From Pseudomonadota bacterium (GTDB lineage Bacteria > Myxococcota_A > Polyangia > Polyangiales > Polyangiaceae), in the NCBI GenBank assembly GCA_023428245.1, contig JAEYYX010000048.1:26486-90485 (forward strand): 64,000 bases of DNA, read 5' to 3'. A program made the position numbers and the translations under genes. The notes under the pieces are model-generated. The model did not search any database, was not told where the DNA came from, and saw only the letters and a list, made by a program, of their open reading frames with translations. This document shows, piece by piece, positions 15,756 to 24,961 of the stretch. Numbering within the stretch: position 1 is the stretch's first letter; every line of letters starts with the position of its first letter.

Positions 15756-16799
15756 TCAGCGAGACCTCGTCGACCCAGAATGTGTCTTCGGCTCCTTCGC
15801 CTCTCCGTGCTCAAACCCGCCACTCAGACGCGTGCTCTTGCCAAGAGCCTCGATGTACGCGCCCGCGCCCCGCTCGACGCGGCCGATCACCGAGGCAAAC
15901 TTCGGCCGAAGGCTCGCTGGACCTGCCGCGAGCAGTGCATAGTCCTCCCCGCCATCCAGAGCTAACTGGAGCGGATCTTGACCGAGCTTCCGAGCGAGGG
16001 TTTGTACGCTCCGAGGCAAGAGCTCAAGCAGTCGCTTGCCTTCGATCACGATCCGAACGCGACTCTCCCGGCTGAGCGTCTGACTGTCCCGGCGGAGGCC
16101 GTCGGACACGTCCATGCAAGCACTCGCCTTCCCGCGGAGCCCGCGCCCTTCCGAAACCAATGCGTTCGGCGTCCGAAAAGCGCGAAGTGCCAGAGCAGCC
16201 GCCCCGTGTCCCGAGCGCACCCCGGAGCTCAGGAGGAGATACCCCAAACGAGCCAGACCGACAGCACCGACCAGCCACAGCTCGTCTCCTGCGCGCGCAC
16301 CACTTCGCGTGAGCGCGCCCGCGCCCGCCTGCTCCAGCCGACCGAGAGCGGTCGTGACGACCGAAAAGCGCGGACCGTGGCTCAAGTTGCCGCCAATGAT
16401 GGGACAGCTGAGGGCGCGTGCTACGCGCGCTTGGCCTCGGGAGAAGCGCTCGAAGAACTCCGCGTCCGTGGTTGGTCCCAGGGTCACATGGCACAAGAGC
16501 GCTCGCGGTTTCGCGCCCATTGCTGCCAAATCGCTCACACATCCGTGGATAGACTTATGAGCGATGTCGTCGGGGCTGACCCAGTGCGCGAGAAAATGAG
16601 ACCCTTCTTCGCAGGAGTCGACGGTCCAGCAGTGGGCCTCGGGAGCGGGAGCCAGAATGGCCGTGTCGTCGCCGATGCCAGCCACGACGTCCCGTCCCCG
16701 AGCTCGGCCGAGGTTCTTTTTCAGGATCTCGAGAGCCTCTGCCTCGCTCAGACGGGCTCGGGCGCTCCCCGGACGCGGGCGGCTTGTGCGCTGTTTCAT
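15756..16799 (-). CDS. thiL: Thiamine-monophosphate kinase
   Basis: ThiL phosphorylates thiamine monophosphate to the active cofactor thiamine diphosphate. Family motifs: GIGDDTAIL near residue 40, the metal-binding region HKSIHGCVSDLAAMGAKPRA, GGNLSHG, CMDVSDGLRRD and LDGGEDYALL. At 347 residues it is of normal length, with a short basic N-terminal extension. Its ATG at 16799 overlaps the histidine kinase TGA (ATGA), so it is the last gene of the mglA-like/kinase/thiL operon. No TPP-riboswitch-like sequence is visible upstream. Confidence 0.93.
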   Translation of the reverse strand: MKQRTSRPRPGSARARLSEAEALEILKKNLGRARGRDVVAGIGDDTAILAPAPEAHCWTVDSCEEGSHFLAHWVSPDDIAHKSIHGCVSDLAAMGAKPRALLCHVTLGPTTDAEFFERFSRGQARVARALSCPIIGGNLSHGPRFSVVTTALGRLEQAGAGALTRSGARAGDELWLVGAVGLARLGYLLLSSGVRSGHGAAALALRAFRTPNALVSEGRGLRGKASACMDVSDGLRRDSQTLSRESRVRIVIEGKRLLELLPRSVQTLARKLGQDPLQLALDGGEDYALLAAGPASLRPKFASVIGRVERGAGAYIEALGKSTRLSGGFEHGEAKEPKTHSGSTRSR

Positions 16800-18193
16800 T
16801 TGCAGGGAAGGCTGACCACAAACGTGGTGCCCCGAGGATCGTTCGACTCGATGTGGACCTGTCCGTCATGAGCATCGACGAGGCGCTTGACGATGGAAAG
16901 CCCGAGGCCACTGCCGCCAATCTCTCGCGTCGAAGTATTGTCGACCTGGTAGAAGGCGTCGAACACCCGCTCCCTTTGGTCTTCGGGGATCCCGATTCCA
17001 GAATCCGCCACGCGGATCTCGATGACGCGCCGCTTCGGCGAGCCGAGCACCGCTCCGCTCGAGACTGTGCCCGGACGGGCGTCCTGCTCAACCAAGCGAA
17101 CCCCAATGTCCACCGAGCCATCGGCGGGCGTGAACTTGATCGCGTTTTCGGTCAAATTGAGGAGGATTTGGCGAAGCCGCTCCGCATCGCCGTTCAAGAC
17201 CGGGAGAGCGTCGTTCACGCTAGCGGTGAGACTGACGTTCTTCTTGCGCGCAGTCGGGGCCAAGGTGGTCGCGACGTCTCGGGCGAGTGCACCACAGTCG
17301 ACGTTGCCTTTGCGAAGGCTCATGGTGCCGCTCTCGAGCTTCGAGAGATCAAGCAAACTCTTGATTAGCTCGAGCAGCTGCTCGCCTTTTTGGTGGATCG
17401 TTCCGAGGAACTCCCTCTGCTCGTCGTTCAGCTCCCCTGAGATCCCTTCGAGGAGCATCTCACTGTAGCCAATGATCGAAGTGAGCGGGGTGCGCAGCTC
17501 ATGGGAAACCGTGGCCAGGAAGTTGCTCTTGAGGCGGTCGAGCTCCCGCAGCCGGTCGTAGGCAGACTGGAGCTTCGTGTTCTTGTCGGTGAGCTCCCGG
17601 AAGTTCTCGCGCACTGTCGCGAGATGCATGCTGCTCGCGAGGTGCGCCTTGAAGCCCGAGTAAGCGAGCACATCGAGGGTACGCTGGAAGAAACGCAAGA
17701 GCTCTTTGCACTCTTCGAGCGTCTTCGCCGGGACATCGCCTGGCGAGAGCTCTCTGGAGCTGTCCTCTGGCAGCCGGATCACCTGGCCCGAGAACCCCTG
17801 AGCTGCTCCCTTCAGGCGCACCGGACCGAGCACAATGCGCCCGAGGAGACGCCCATCGTGGTCGAGCTGGGACACGAGGTATCCCGCGCCGAACGCACAC
17901 TCGACCCACGCCGGCTCGTCGACTGTCACGCCAACGGAGAGCACCTCGTGGATCGTGTCGCGGAGACGCCTCTGTCCAGCGGGGAATCCTTCGAGCAGCG
18001 CATCGAGAGGCGGCGCAGATTTCGGACCAGCCAAGAGACCGCTGGCCAGCGAATAGATGCGCGCGGGGATACCCGTGAGCTCTTCGAACGAGCTCAACAT
18101 CTCGGGCAACGCGCGACGATCGAGCAGATCTTCAAGGCTGAACTGCTCGAGCATCGTCAGCTCTTCGAGCGTCTTCATGCGGCTATCGCCCAT
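16796..18193 (-). CDS. PocR-like sensor histidine kinase (soluble)
   Basis: A 465-residue histidine kinase with no transmembrane segment. Residues ~30-150 look like a PocR-type ligand-sensing domain (EELTGIPARIYSLASGLL, later a GRLLGRIVLGPVRL strand) but without the usual Cys pair. A coiled linker leads to the HisKA domain with the phosphoacceptor His231 in TVSHELRTPLTS, then the HATPase: N box NLTENAIKF, G1 VADSGIGIP, G2 GGSGLGLSIV. Start ATG 18193 is favoured by GGAGG five nt upstream; it overlaps the end of the mglA-like gene by 11 nt, and ATG 18178 is an alternative. No response regulator is adjacent. Coupling to a Ras-like GTPase suggests a polarity or motility signal (inference). Confidence 0.9.
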   Translation of the reverse strand: MGDSRMKTLEELTMLEQFSLEDLLDRRALPEMLSSFEELTGIPARIYSLASGLLAGPKSAPPLDALLEGFPAGQRRLRDTIHEVLSVGVTVDEPAWVECAFGAGYLVSQLDHDGRLLGRIVLGPVRLKGAAQGFSGQVIRLPEDSSRELSPGDVPAKTLEECKELLRFFQRTLDVLAYSGFKAHLASSMHLATVRENFRELTDKNTKLQSAYDRLRELDRLKSNFLATVSHELRTPLTSIIGYSEMLLEGISGELNDEQREFLGTIHQKGEQLLELIKSLLDLSKLESGTMSLRKGNVDCGALARDVATTLAPTARKKNVSLTASVNDALPVLNGDAERLRQILLNLTENAIKFTPADGSVDIGVRLVEQDARPGTVSSGAVLGSPKRRVIEIRVADSGIGIPEDQRERVFDAFYQVDNTSTREIGGSGLGLSIVKRLVDAHDGQVHIESNDPRGTTFVVSLPCK

Positions 18194-18908
18194 GAACCCC
18201 TCCCCCGACAGAGTCTGCCAAGATATCGTGGAGAGGGCGAGGGTCGCCAAGTTTTGCCGCAACATCCGCGACGAACTCAGGGCCATCGAACCCGAATTTT
18301 TCGCTCAGCCCATGGGTCGCTTCGAGCTGCTCCCATGTGCGATAGAGGAGCCCAACGAAGCAGGGAACGACACCGACTCCCTTCGTCGCGATCGCGAGAT
18401 AGACAGGCTCCCGCCCCAGCTTGGCCATCTCGGCGATCTCCGCCTGGCTCCTGATGCTCGGGAGGTCCCGCTTGTTGAACTGGATCACGAGCGGCATCTT
18501 CTCGAGTTCGATGCCCTGTCCCTGGAGGTTTCTCTGCAAGTCGAGGAAGGACTCGGTGTTGTTGTCGGTCTCGCTCAGGCGCGAATCGGCGATGAAGGCG
18601 ACCCCATCGGCCCCTTGTACGACGAGCCTGCGCGTCGAGGTGTGAATGACCTGACCGGGCACCGTGAACACCTTCACCCGCACGGCGATCCCGCTCTTGT
18701 CGTTGAAGGTGAGCGGGAGCAAGTCGAAGAAGAGCGTTCGATCGTCCTTCGTATCGAGCGTCATCAGACGCCCCTTGGAGTCACCGGAAGCGGCTTCGTG
18801 GAGGGACTGGAGGTTTGTCGTCTTTCCGCTCAGCGCGGCGCCGTAGTAGACAAGCTTGATCGTGAGTTGTTTTGTAGAAAAATCGACTTGCACTCGAGCG
18901 TCTCCCAC
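18183..18908 (-). CDS. MglA-family small Ras-like GTPase
   Basis: A 241-residue GTPase of the MglA family, the cell-polarity switch that controls gliding and type IV pilus motility in Myxococcus. G1 is YYGAALSGKTTN (~residues 21-32), G3 is TVPGQV, where Asp is replaced by Thr as is typical of MglA, and G4 is QFNKRDLP. A ~45-residue C-terminal extension beyond the usual ~195 residues is present. No MglB (roadblock) gene is in the window, so it may be an MglA paralogue rather than MglA itself. It is the first gene of an operon with a histidine kinase and thiL, and divergent from an S33 hydrolase. Confidence 0.88.
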   Translation of the reverse strand: MGDARVQVDFSTKQLTIKLVYYGAALSGKTTNLQSLHEAASGDSKGRLMTLDTKDDRTLFFDLLPLTFNDKSGIAVRVKVFTVPGQVIHTSTRRLVVQGADGVAFIADSRLSETDNNTESFLDLQRNLQGQGIELEKMPLVIQFNKRDLPSIRSQAEIAEMAKLGREPVYLAIATKGVGVVPCFVGLLYRTWEQLEATHGLSEKFGFDGPEFVADVAAKLGDPRPLHDILADSVGGGVHGR

Positions 18909-19012
18909 GCGCGGTCCGGGCGTCCCTCTGGCCCCAGAATTTCAATGTTAACATATCCCAGCCGGCTCGGAACCTGCTCGGGAGCGCGACCACCGCCGAG
19001 AACCATCGAGGA

Positions 19013-20002
19013 ATGGCCCCTGCCGGGTCCGAGGAAAAAGTGACAAGATGGACTCAAGTGTCCGCCTACACCCGGGATGAATTGGAAGGCTTTGTCCATC
19101 AAGTCCTGACTCTACAGTCAGAAGAGGACGGCCCGCTGAGAGCAACCTTAATCCGAAGTGACCGCGATCCGGGCGAAGCTCACGGCGCAGTTCTGTCCCT
19201 CCACGGATTTTGCGACTATTTCTTTCAGGTTCACGTCGCGCGCCACTTCGAGGAGGCGGGGCTTTCCTTTTGCGCCATCGATACACGACGCGCGGGGCGC
19301 TCGCTCATGGCGGGGAACCTCCCACATTTCTTCCGGAGCGCCGAAGATCCGTTCCCTGAGCTCACCTGGGCCATCGAGACCATCCGGCAAGAAGTCCAAG
19401 GACCCATCACACTCCTCGCACACTCGACGGGCTGCATCACCGCGGCGCTCTACGCAAAGCGCGGTCCCGCCCGAGATCAGATTTCCCGTCTCATCTTCAA
19501 TAGCCCGTTCCTCGACTTTCCCGTGGAAGGCGCGCTCCGGCGAGCGCTCGAACCTCTGGCTTGGTTCGGCGCGCTTTGTCCGAGCCTCAGAGCGCCGACC
19601 GGCCTCGGCTCCACTTATGGAAAGACTCTCCATATCTCGGAGAGCGGCGAGTGGAGCTATGACCTCGGGAGGAAACCCCTCGATGGATTTCCCATCTTCG
19701 CTGGCTGGCTCCGAGCTGTGCTCCTTGCTCAGCGGGAGATCCGAGCGGGACTCGGTCTCGAGAAGCCTATCCTCTTGCTCCGCTCGGACAAGAGCTCGAG
19801 TCCCGTCGGCCCCGTCAATCGCCTCGCTCACACCTCAGACACAGTGCTCAAGGTCGAACACATGGCGCTCTACGGACCACGGCTCGGAAACGCTGTCACG
19901 ATCGAGGTCATCCCCGAAGCGAAACACGACGTGTTCTTATCGCGCAAAGAACCCCGCGCGCTCGCTCTCGCTCGCGCGCTCTCTTTCGCCTCAGGCTCCT
20001 GA
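19013..20002 (+). CDS. Alpha/beta hydrolase (serine aminopeptidase S33 / monoglyceride lipase-like)
   Basis: A 329-residue soluble hydrolase. The oxyanion strand is VLSLHGFCDYFFQ, followed by the typical DTRRAGRS loop; the nucleophile elbow is LAHSTGC (AHSTG, a GxSxG variant). The acid is probably in ILLLRSDKSSSP and the catalytic His in IPEAKHDVFLS. This pattern matches the Hydrolase_4/monoacylglycerol-lipase group; the substrate is unknown. No signal peptide. Its 3' end overlaps thrB tail-to-tail by 12 bp. Divergent from the mglA-like gene across 104 bp that must contain both promoters. Confidence 0.85.
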   Translation: MAPAGSEEKVTRWTQVSAYTRDELEGFVHQVLTLQSEEDGPLRATLIRSDRDPGEAHGAVLSLHGFCDYFFQVHVARHFEEAGLSFCAIDTRRAGRSLMAGNLPHFFRSAEDPFPELTWAIETIRQEVQGPITLLAHSTGCITAALYAKRGPARDQISRLIFNSPFLDFPVEGALRRALEPLAWFGALCPSLRAPTGLGSTYGKTLHISESGEWSYDLGRKPLDGFPIFAGWLRAVLLAQREIRAGLGLEKPILLLRSDKSSSPVGPVNRLAHTSDTVLKVEHMALYGPRLGNAVTIEVIPEAKHDVFLSRKEPRALALARALSFASGS

Positions 20003-20980
20003 CCCAAGCCCGATTTCGAAGGCTCGGCGAAGCTCTCCCGCTTCGATGGCCTGTTTCCGCGCCAAGAAGCGCCGGTAGTCTCGGAGCGGCTTCTCTCCTT
20101 CCGGAACGCGGAGGGAAAAGTCCGTGAGCCTTGTGACAGCGAACCGGGCACAAACAAGGCGCCCCTCGGTTTCAATCTCCTCGAGCTCCCGGGCCCCGAG
20201 GGCGCGCACGCTCGCGTAACCACGCACCATCGAGGCCACAAGCGCCTGGTCGAGGGAGTCTCCGTAACAGAAGGCGAGGATCGTCACGATCAGATCGTAG
20301 AGAAACGGGCCGCGGCAGGCGCTCTCAAAGTCGAGGAGCCCGAGCACTTGCTCCCCGCTCACGAGCGTGTTGTCACGGAAAAGGTCGCCGTGGATGAGCC
20401 CGGTCGGTAGATCCCGAGCGCGCTTCTTGTCAATCTCAACGAGCAGCTCATCGATTCGCTCTGCATCGGGAAGCAGGCTCGCCCGACTACTTTCGTGCAC
20501 ACGGCGGAGCCGCGTGCGGAGCGCATCGATCGTGAAGCGCCCACCCGGCACCGAAAGTCCGGAGAGCTCAGCCAGATGTACCCGGGCAAGAGCTGCGCCG
20601 ACCGAATGCGCGAGACCCGGAGTCACGCGCTTCTGACAGACAACTTCACCCTCCACGTGCTCGTAGAGAGAAAAGGGTTGCTCGCGACCGTCCGGCCGCC
20701 CGTGGATCACACAGGGCTCTCCCTCCAGGGTGACGAGAGGCCGGGCCACGGGAACCGCGGCGCTTGCCAGTGCGAGATTCAGACGCACCTCAAACTGTGC
20801 GCCCGACAGACCCTGTTCCTCGTAGAGACGACCGAAGAACCTCTGGCCGTCCTCTGTATCAAGGAAGAAATTCGAGTTCACGCTCCCCGCGGCGAGCGCC
20901 GTGACGCTCTTCAGGCGAAGGCCATAAGCGCTCGCGAGGCGCTGGGCCTCAGTCAGACTCAGCTCGGTCAAAAGGGCCAT
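19991..20980 (-). CDS. thrB: Homoserine kinase (ThrB type II, APH fold)
   Basis: Phosphorylates homoserine on the way to threonine. The 329-residue protein is the aminoglycoside-phosphotransferase-fold form, not the GHMP form. Visible: MALLTELSLTEAQRLASAYGL at the N terminus, AAGSVNSNFFL (ATP clamp), the catalytic loop LIHGDLFRDNTL and the metal-binding GLLDFESACRGP. Homoserine dehydrogenase (hom) is encoded 24 kb away in this window, so the pathway is dispersed. Ends inside the S33 hydrolase coding region (convergent overlap). Confidence 0.92.
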   Translation of the reverse strand: MALLTELSLTEAQRLASAYGLRLKSVTALAAGSVNSNFFLDTEDGQRFFGRLYEEQGLSGAQFEVRLNLALASAAVPVARPLVTLEGEPCVIHGRPDGREQPFSLYEHVEGEVVCQKRVTPGLAHSVGAALARVHLAELSGLSVPGGRFTIDALRTRLRRVHESSRASLLPDAERIDELLVEIDKKRARDLPTGLIHGDLFRDNTLVSGEQVLGLLDFESACRGPFLYDLIVTILAFCYGDSLDQALVASMVRGYASVRALGARELEEIETEGRLVCARFAVTRLTDFSLRVPEGEKPLRDYRRFLARKQAIEAGELRRAFEIGLGSGA

Positions 20981-21143
20981 AGGGCCCTCCCTATAGCGGA
21001 GCTCGCCTCGCTTGACTCGACCCCGGGTGTCCGTTTTTCAGGCCCCAAGAACGGGGCCGCGGCACGACGCGCCTTACGACTTGCGCTATAGACCCTCGCC
21101 GGGAGACAAGCCGAACTCAGGCCGCCTCCCCGAAAACCCTAGG

Positions 21144-22913
21144 ATGGAGCTTACAGGAGATACAACCAGCCTTTCCGCCAGCGCGCGGAGGGCCCTCGAA
21201 CGGGTCTCGAGGAGGAAAGTTCCCGCCGACGTAATCGTCAGTCCGGAGCTCGCCCGCTCCCTGGCGACAGCGTCCCAAGAATCCGGACGCCAAGTCGGTG
21301 TCTTGGTTTCGCGCATCGGTAACGTCGAGCACGTCATCATCGGAACTCCGACGGGCTTGATGCTTCCGGATGTCGGCCGTTTGCGCGCCGCGAAAGGTCG
21401 CTTCCGCGGAGTCCGCCTGATCCATACGCACCTTTTCGGCGAAGGCCTAACTCACGACGATCTGACCGACCTGACGCGGCTCCGGCTCGACCTCGTGTGC
21501 GCGCTCGTCTTGAATCCGCGCGGGGAGCTCGCGCGCATCACCTGGGCACACAACCGGCCCTCAGCGAAGAAGGACGACGAGGACACGCTCGGTTATGAGC
21601 TCGTCGCGCCGATGCCCTGGGGTCGTCCCCAGCCTCACTTTGGCGAACTCATCTCGGCCCTCGAAGACGAATACTCTCGCCTGGAGAAGGGTCGTCCCCT
21701 CGAAGCCAAAGACGGCCGGGCCATGCTCGTCCACGTCGGGGAAAAATCCCGCGGACCGACGGCCCAAAGGCACGCCGAGTCGCGCATGCAGGAGCTCGCT
21801 GCCCTCGCTGAGACGGCAGGAGTCGAGGTCGTGCGCCGCGTGATTCAGATCCGTGAGCGCATCGATCCAAAGTTCGTGCTCGGCAAGGGCCGTCTCGAAC
21901 AGCTCGTCATGGAGGCGATCGATCTCGACGTTGAAACTCTCATCTTCGACTGCAACTTGAGCCCCACGCAAGCGAGCTCGATCGCTCAAGAGACAGATCT
22001 CAAGATCCTCGATCGCACTCAGCTCATCTTGGACATCTTCGCCCAACGCGCGGAGAGTCGAGACGGAAAGCTGCAAGTCGAGCTCGCGCAGCTCAAGTAC
22101 ACGCTGCCCCGCCTCGGTCAGAAGGACGACGGTCTCTCACGCCTCACCGGCGGCATTGGTGGACGTGGGCCCGGTGAGACGAAGCTCGAGATCGGACGCC
22201 GCCGCGCTCGCGAGCGCCTCGAACGACTCCAAAAACAGCTCACAGAGCTCGAGAAGCAGCGCGGGGAACGCCGCCGCAAACGCCAAAGCGAAGACATCCC
22301 CGTCGTGGCCATCGTCGGTTACACCAACGCGGGCAAGAGCACGCTCCTGAACACCCTAACCCAAGCGGGCGTTCTCGCTGAGAACAAGCTCTTCGCTACC
22401 CTCGACACTCGCTCCCGCCGACTCACGCTGCCGGAAGGAAACACGATCGTCCTCAGCGACACCGTAGGGTTCATTCGCGACATGCCGAAGGACCTCTTCG
22501 CGGCCTTCCGCGCGACGTTCGAAGAAGCCGCCGACGCAGACCTGATTCTCGAACTCGTCGACGCCTCCGATCCCGAAGAAGCGACTCACCGCAAAGAGAC
22601 AGAACGTCTCATCAGCGAGCTCGGCATCGCGGAGATTCCGCGACTCACCGTCTACAACAAGTCGGATCAGCTCGGCCCCGAGACAATCCGCGCTCTCTCG
22701 GAGCAGCCGAACTCTCTTGTCATCTCAGCGCGCGATCGGGAGAGCCTGAGGCCCCTCCTGGCCGAGCTCTCCCACAGGTTTCCGGCGGCCGGCTGGACGA
22801 ACCTCCAGACGGCTCCGGAAGAGGTCGAGGCGAGCTCCGAGGAGCGCTTCATCCCCGAGGGCATGGTCTGGGACGAGGACTTCGGCGAGTTCGTCGAAGC
22901 GCCCCCCGCCTGA
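21144..22913 (+). CDS. hflX: GTPase HflX
   Basis: HflX is a ribosome-associated GTPase that splits stalled 70S ribosomes under stress. This 589-residue protein has a ~190-residue N-terminal leader domain beyond E. coli HflX (426), as in several deltaproteobacteria; it contains RLIHTHLFGEGLTHDDL, resembling a JAB-type fold. Then follow the HflX subdomain with LPRLGQKDDGLSRLTGGIG and GRGPGETKLE, the G1 motif GYTNAGKST, G3 DTVGF and G4 NKSD. ATG 21144 is chosen because the in-frame sequence upstream lies in the divergent promoter region with thrB. It is convergent with typA across ~195 bp showing no clear terminator. Confidence 0.92.
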   Translation: MELTGDTTSLSASARRALERVSRRKVPADVIVSPELARSLATASQESGRQVGVLVSRIGNVEHVIIGTPTGLMLPDVGRLRAAKGRFRGVRLIHTHLFGEGLTHDDLTDLTRLRLDLVCALVLNPRGELARITWAHNRPSAKKDDEDTLGYELVAPMPWGRPQPHFGELISALEDEYSRLEKGRPLEAKDGRAMLVHVGEKSRGPTAQRHAESRMQELAALAETAGVEVVRRVIQIRERIDPKFVLGKGRLEQLVMEAIDLDVETLIFDCNLSPTQASSIAQETDLKILDRTQLILDIFAQRAESRDGKLQVELAQLKYTLPRLGQKDDGLSRLTGGIGGRGPGETKLEIGRRRARERLERLQKQLTELEKQRGERRRKRQSEDIPVVAIVGYTNAGKSTLLNTLTQAGVLAENKLFATLDTRSRRLTLPEGNTIVLSDTVGFIRDMPKDLFAAFRATFEEAADADLILELVDASDPEEATHRKETERLISELGIAEIPRLTVYNKSDQLGPETIRALSEQPNSLVISARDRESLRPLLAELSHRFPAAGWTNLQTAPEEVEASSEERFIPEGMVWDEDFGEFVEAPPA

Positions 22914-23108
22914 AGCGCGCCGATTTATCGCGGCAGCGGAGCGAGCCTTCCCTCGGGGCCTTGGAGACTCTCCGGCGGCAGGAGGGGCTGTCGCGCACGG
23001 GCCCCGGTATCGCCGCATGGCCCCTGACGGACAGCGGCCGGGCCTCTGGCCGACAGCGGCGAGCCCCAGCGCAAAGAACCCCCGGACTCCCGGGTGCTCA
23101 AGGGGTGC

Positions 23109-24917
23109 TCAGACCTTCTCGCTGTCGCGACGGGGGCGCCGATTCCCGTCGAGGACCTTCTTGCGGACGCGGATGGCGGTCGGGGTGATCTCGACGAGCT
23201 CATCGCGGTCAATCCACTCGAGAGCCGTATCGATGGTCAGTGCGCGAGGCGGGGTCAAGATCACGTTCTCGTCGCGGCCGGCTGCGCGAATGTTCGTGAG
23301 CTTTTTCTCTTTGGTCACGTTGACGTCGAGATCGTTCTCACGATTGTGCTCGCCGACGATCATGCCCTCGTACACCTCAGCGCCTTCGCGGATGAACATC
23401 TGGCCGCGAGGCTGCAGTCCGAAGAGCGCATAAGGAGTCGCCACACCAGCGCGGTCAGCGACCATTGCGCCGCTCGCGCGACGGAGCATCGGCCCCGCGT
23501 AGGGTTCCCAGCCTGCGAACAGAGTGTTCAGAAGTCCGAGGCCGCGCGTCTCGGTGAGGAAGTCGGAGCGGAAACCGATCAAACCACGGGAAGGAACGCG
23601 GAACTCGACGCGCGCGCGCCCCGAGCCCATGTTCGTCATGTTCGTCATCTGGCCGCGTCGCTCACCGAGCCGAACCGTTACCGCACCGACGTACTCTTCC
23701 GGCACATCGATCACGACGAGCTCGACTGGCTCCTCCCGGACCCCATTGTTCTCGCGCACGACTACCTCGGGCATGCCGAGCGAGAACTCAAAGCCTTCAC
23801 GGCGCATGGTCTCGGCGAGCACCGCGAGCATCAGCTCACCGCGACCGTAGACGATAAAGGTGTCGGGCTCGTCGGTCGATTCGACGCGGAGCGCGAGGTT
23901 TCTCTTGGCTTCCTTCTCGAGGCGCTCCTTGATGTGGCGCGATGTAACCCATTTTCCGACCTTGCCTGCGAAGGGCGAGTTTGAAACGACGAAGCGGATC
24001 TTGATGGTCGGTTCTTCGACGGAGATGCGCGGGAGAGCTTCCGGCTGCGTGGGATCGGCCAGCGTATCGCCGATCTGGACCTCTTCGAGGCCCGCGACAG
24101 CGACGATATCGCCTGCGATTGCTTCCTCGACCTTCACGCGCGCCGTACCCTCGTAGCGGTACACAGCGCTCAGACGCGCCTGCTTCGTCGACTCTTCGCC
24201 GATGAAAGCGACGCTCGAGTTGACCCGGATCTTGCCGCGCCAAACGCGACCGATCGCGAGACGGCCGACGTACTCATCGTGCTCGATGTTGTGCACGAGG
24301 AACTGGAGCGGAGCTTCCACGTCGAGCTTCGGGGGCCTCACGCGCTCGATGATGGTCTCGAAGAGCGGCGTGAGGTCTTTGCCTTCATCGTCAAGGCTGC
24401 GCTTGGCGATGCCGAGCTTTCCGATCGCGTAGATGGTCGCGAAATCCGCCTGCTCGTCGGTCGCGTCGAGCTCACAGAAGAGGCTGAAGGTCTCGCTCAG
24501 AACGTCGTCCGGCCGCGCGTCCTGGCGATCGATCTTGTTGATCACGACGATGACCGGGAGCCCGAGTTCAATCGCCTTGCCGAGCACGAAGCGGGTCTGG
24601 GGCAAAGGGCCTTCAGCGCTATCGACGAGCAAGAGCACGCCGTCAGCCATCTTCAAGGTTCGCTCGACCTCGCCGCCGAAATCCGCGTGGCCCGGAGTGT
24701 CGATGATGTTGATCGTAGTGTCCCCAAAGCGCACCGAGCAGTGCTTGGCGAGAATAGTGATGCCGCGCTCCCGCTCGAGGTCGTTCGAATCCATGATTCG
24801 GTCGACGACTGCCTCATTGACGCGGAACACACCCGTCTGCCTGAGCATGGCATCGACCAGCGTGGTTTTTCCGTGATCGACGTGGGCGATGATCGCAACG
24901 TTGCGCAGTTCGGACAT
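23109..24917 (-). CDS. typA: Ribosome-binding translational GTPase TypA/BipA
   Basis: An EF-G-like GTPase needed for ribosome assembly and growth under stress. The 602-residue length and the motifs AHVDHGKTTLVDAMLRQTG (G1), DTPGHADFGGEVER (G3), NKIDRQDARP (G4) and the TypA-specific C-terminal segment (RGLIGFRSDFLTETRG) all fit. Last gene of a minus-strand run with XRE-cupin, Tudor-like lipoprotein, CPBP protease and nadB; 44 bp separate it from the XRE gene. Confidence 0.97.
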   Translation of the reverse strand: MSELRNVAIIAHVDHGKTTLVDAMLRQTGVFRVNEAVVDRIMDSNDLERERGITILAKHCSVRFGDTTINIIDTPGHADFGGEVERTLKMADGVLLLVDSAEGPLPQTRFVLGKAIELGLPVIVVINKIDRQDARPDDVLSETFSLFCELDATDEQADFATIYAIGKLGIAKRSLDDEGKDLTPLFETIIERVRPPKLDVEAPLQFLVHNIEHDEYVGRLAIGRVWRGKIRVNSSVAFIGEESTKQARLSAVYRYEGTARVKVEEAIAGDIVAVAGLEEVQIGDTLADPTQPEALPRISVEEPTIKIRFVVSNSPFAGKVGKWVTSRHIKERLEKEAKRNLALRVESTDEPDTFIVYGRGELMLAVLAETMRREGFEFSLGMPEVVVRENNGVREEPVELVVIDVPEEYVGAVTVRLGERRGQMTNMTNMGSGRARVEFRVPSRGLIGFRSDFLTETRGLGLLNTLFAGWEPYAGPMLRRASGAMVADRAGVATPYALFGLQPRGQMFIREGAEVYEGMIVGEHNRENDLDVNVTKEKKLTNIRAAGRDENVILTPPRALTIDTALEWIDRDELVEITPTAIRVRKKVLDGNRRPRRDSEKV

Positions 24918-24961
24918 GGGACGCGCCTGCTAGCTGCTCCGGGCGCGCCCCGCAAGGAGAC

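Noticed and set aside
16799..18193. TPP riboswitch in front of thiL
   Set aside because: thiL starts within the kinase stop codon and no thi-box-like sequence is present.
22914..23108. Possible small gene in the hflX-typA gap
   Set aside because: No start with a ribosome-binding site and no coding-like composition; only GC-rich sequence.
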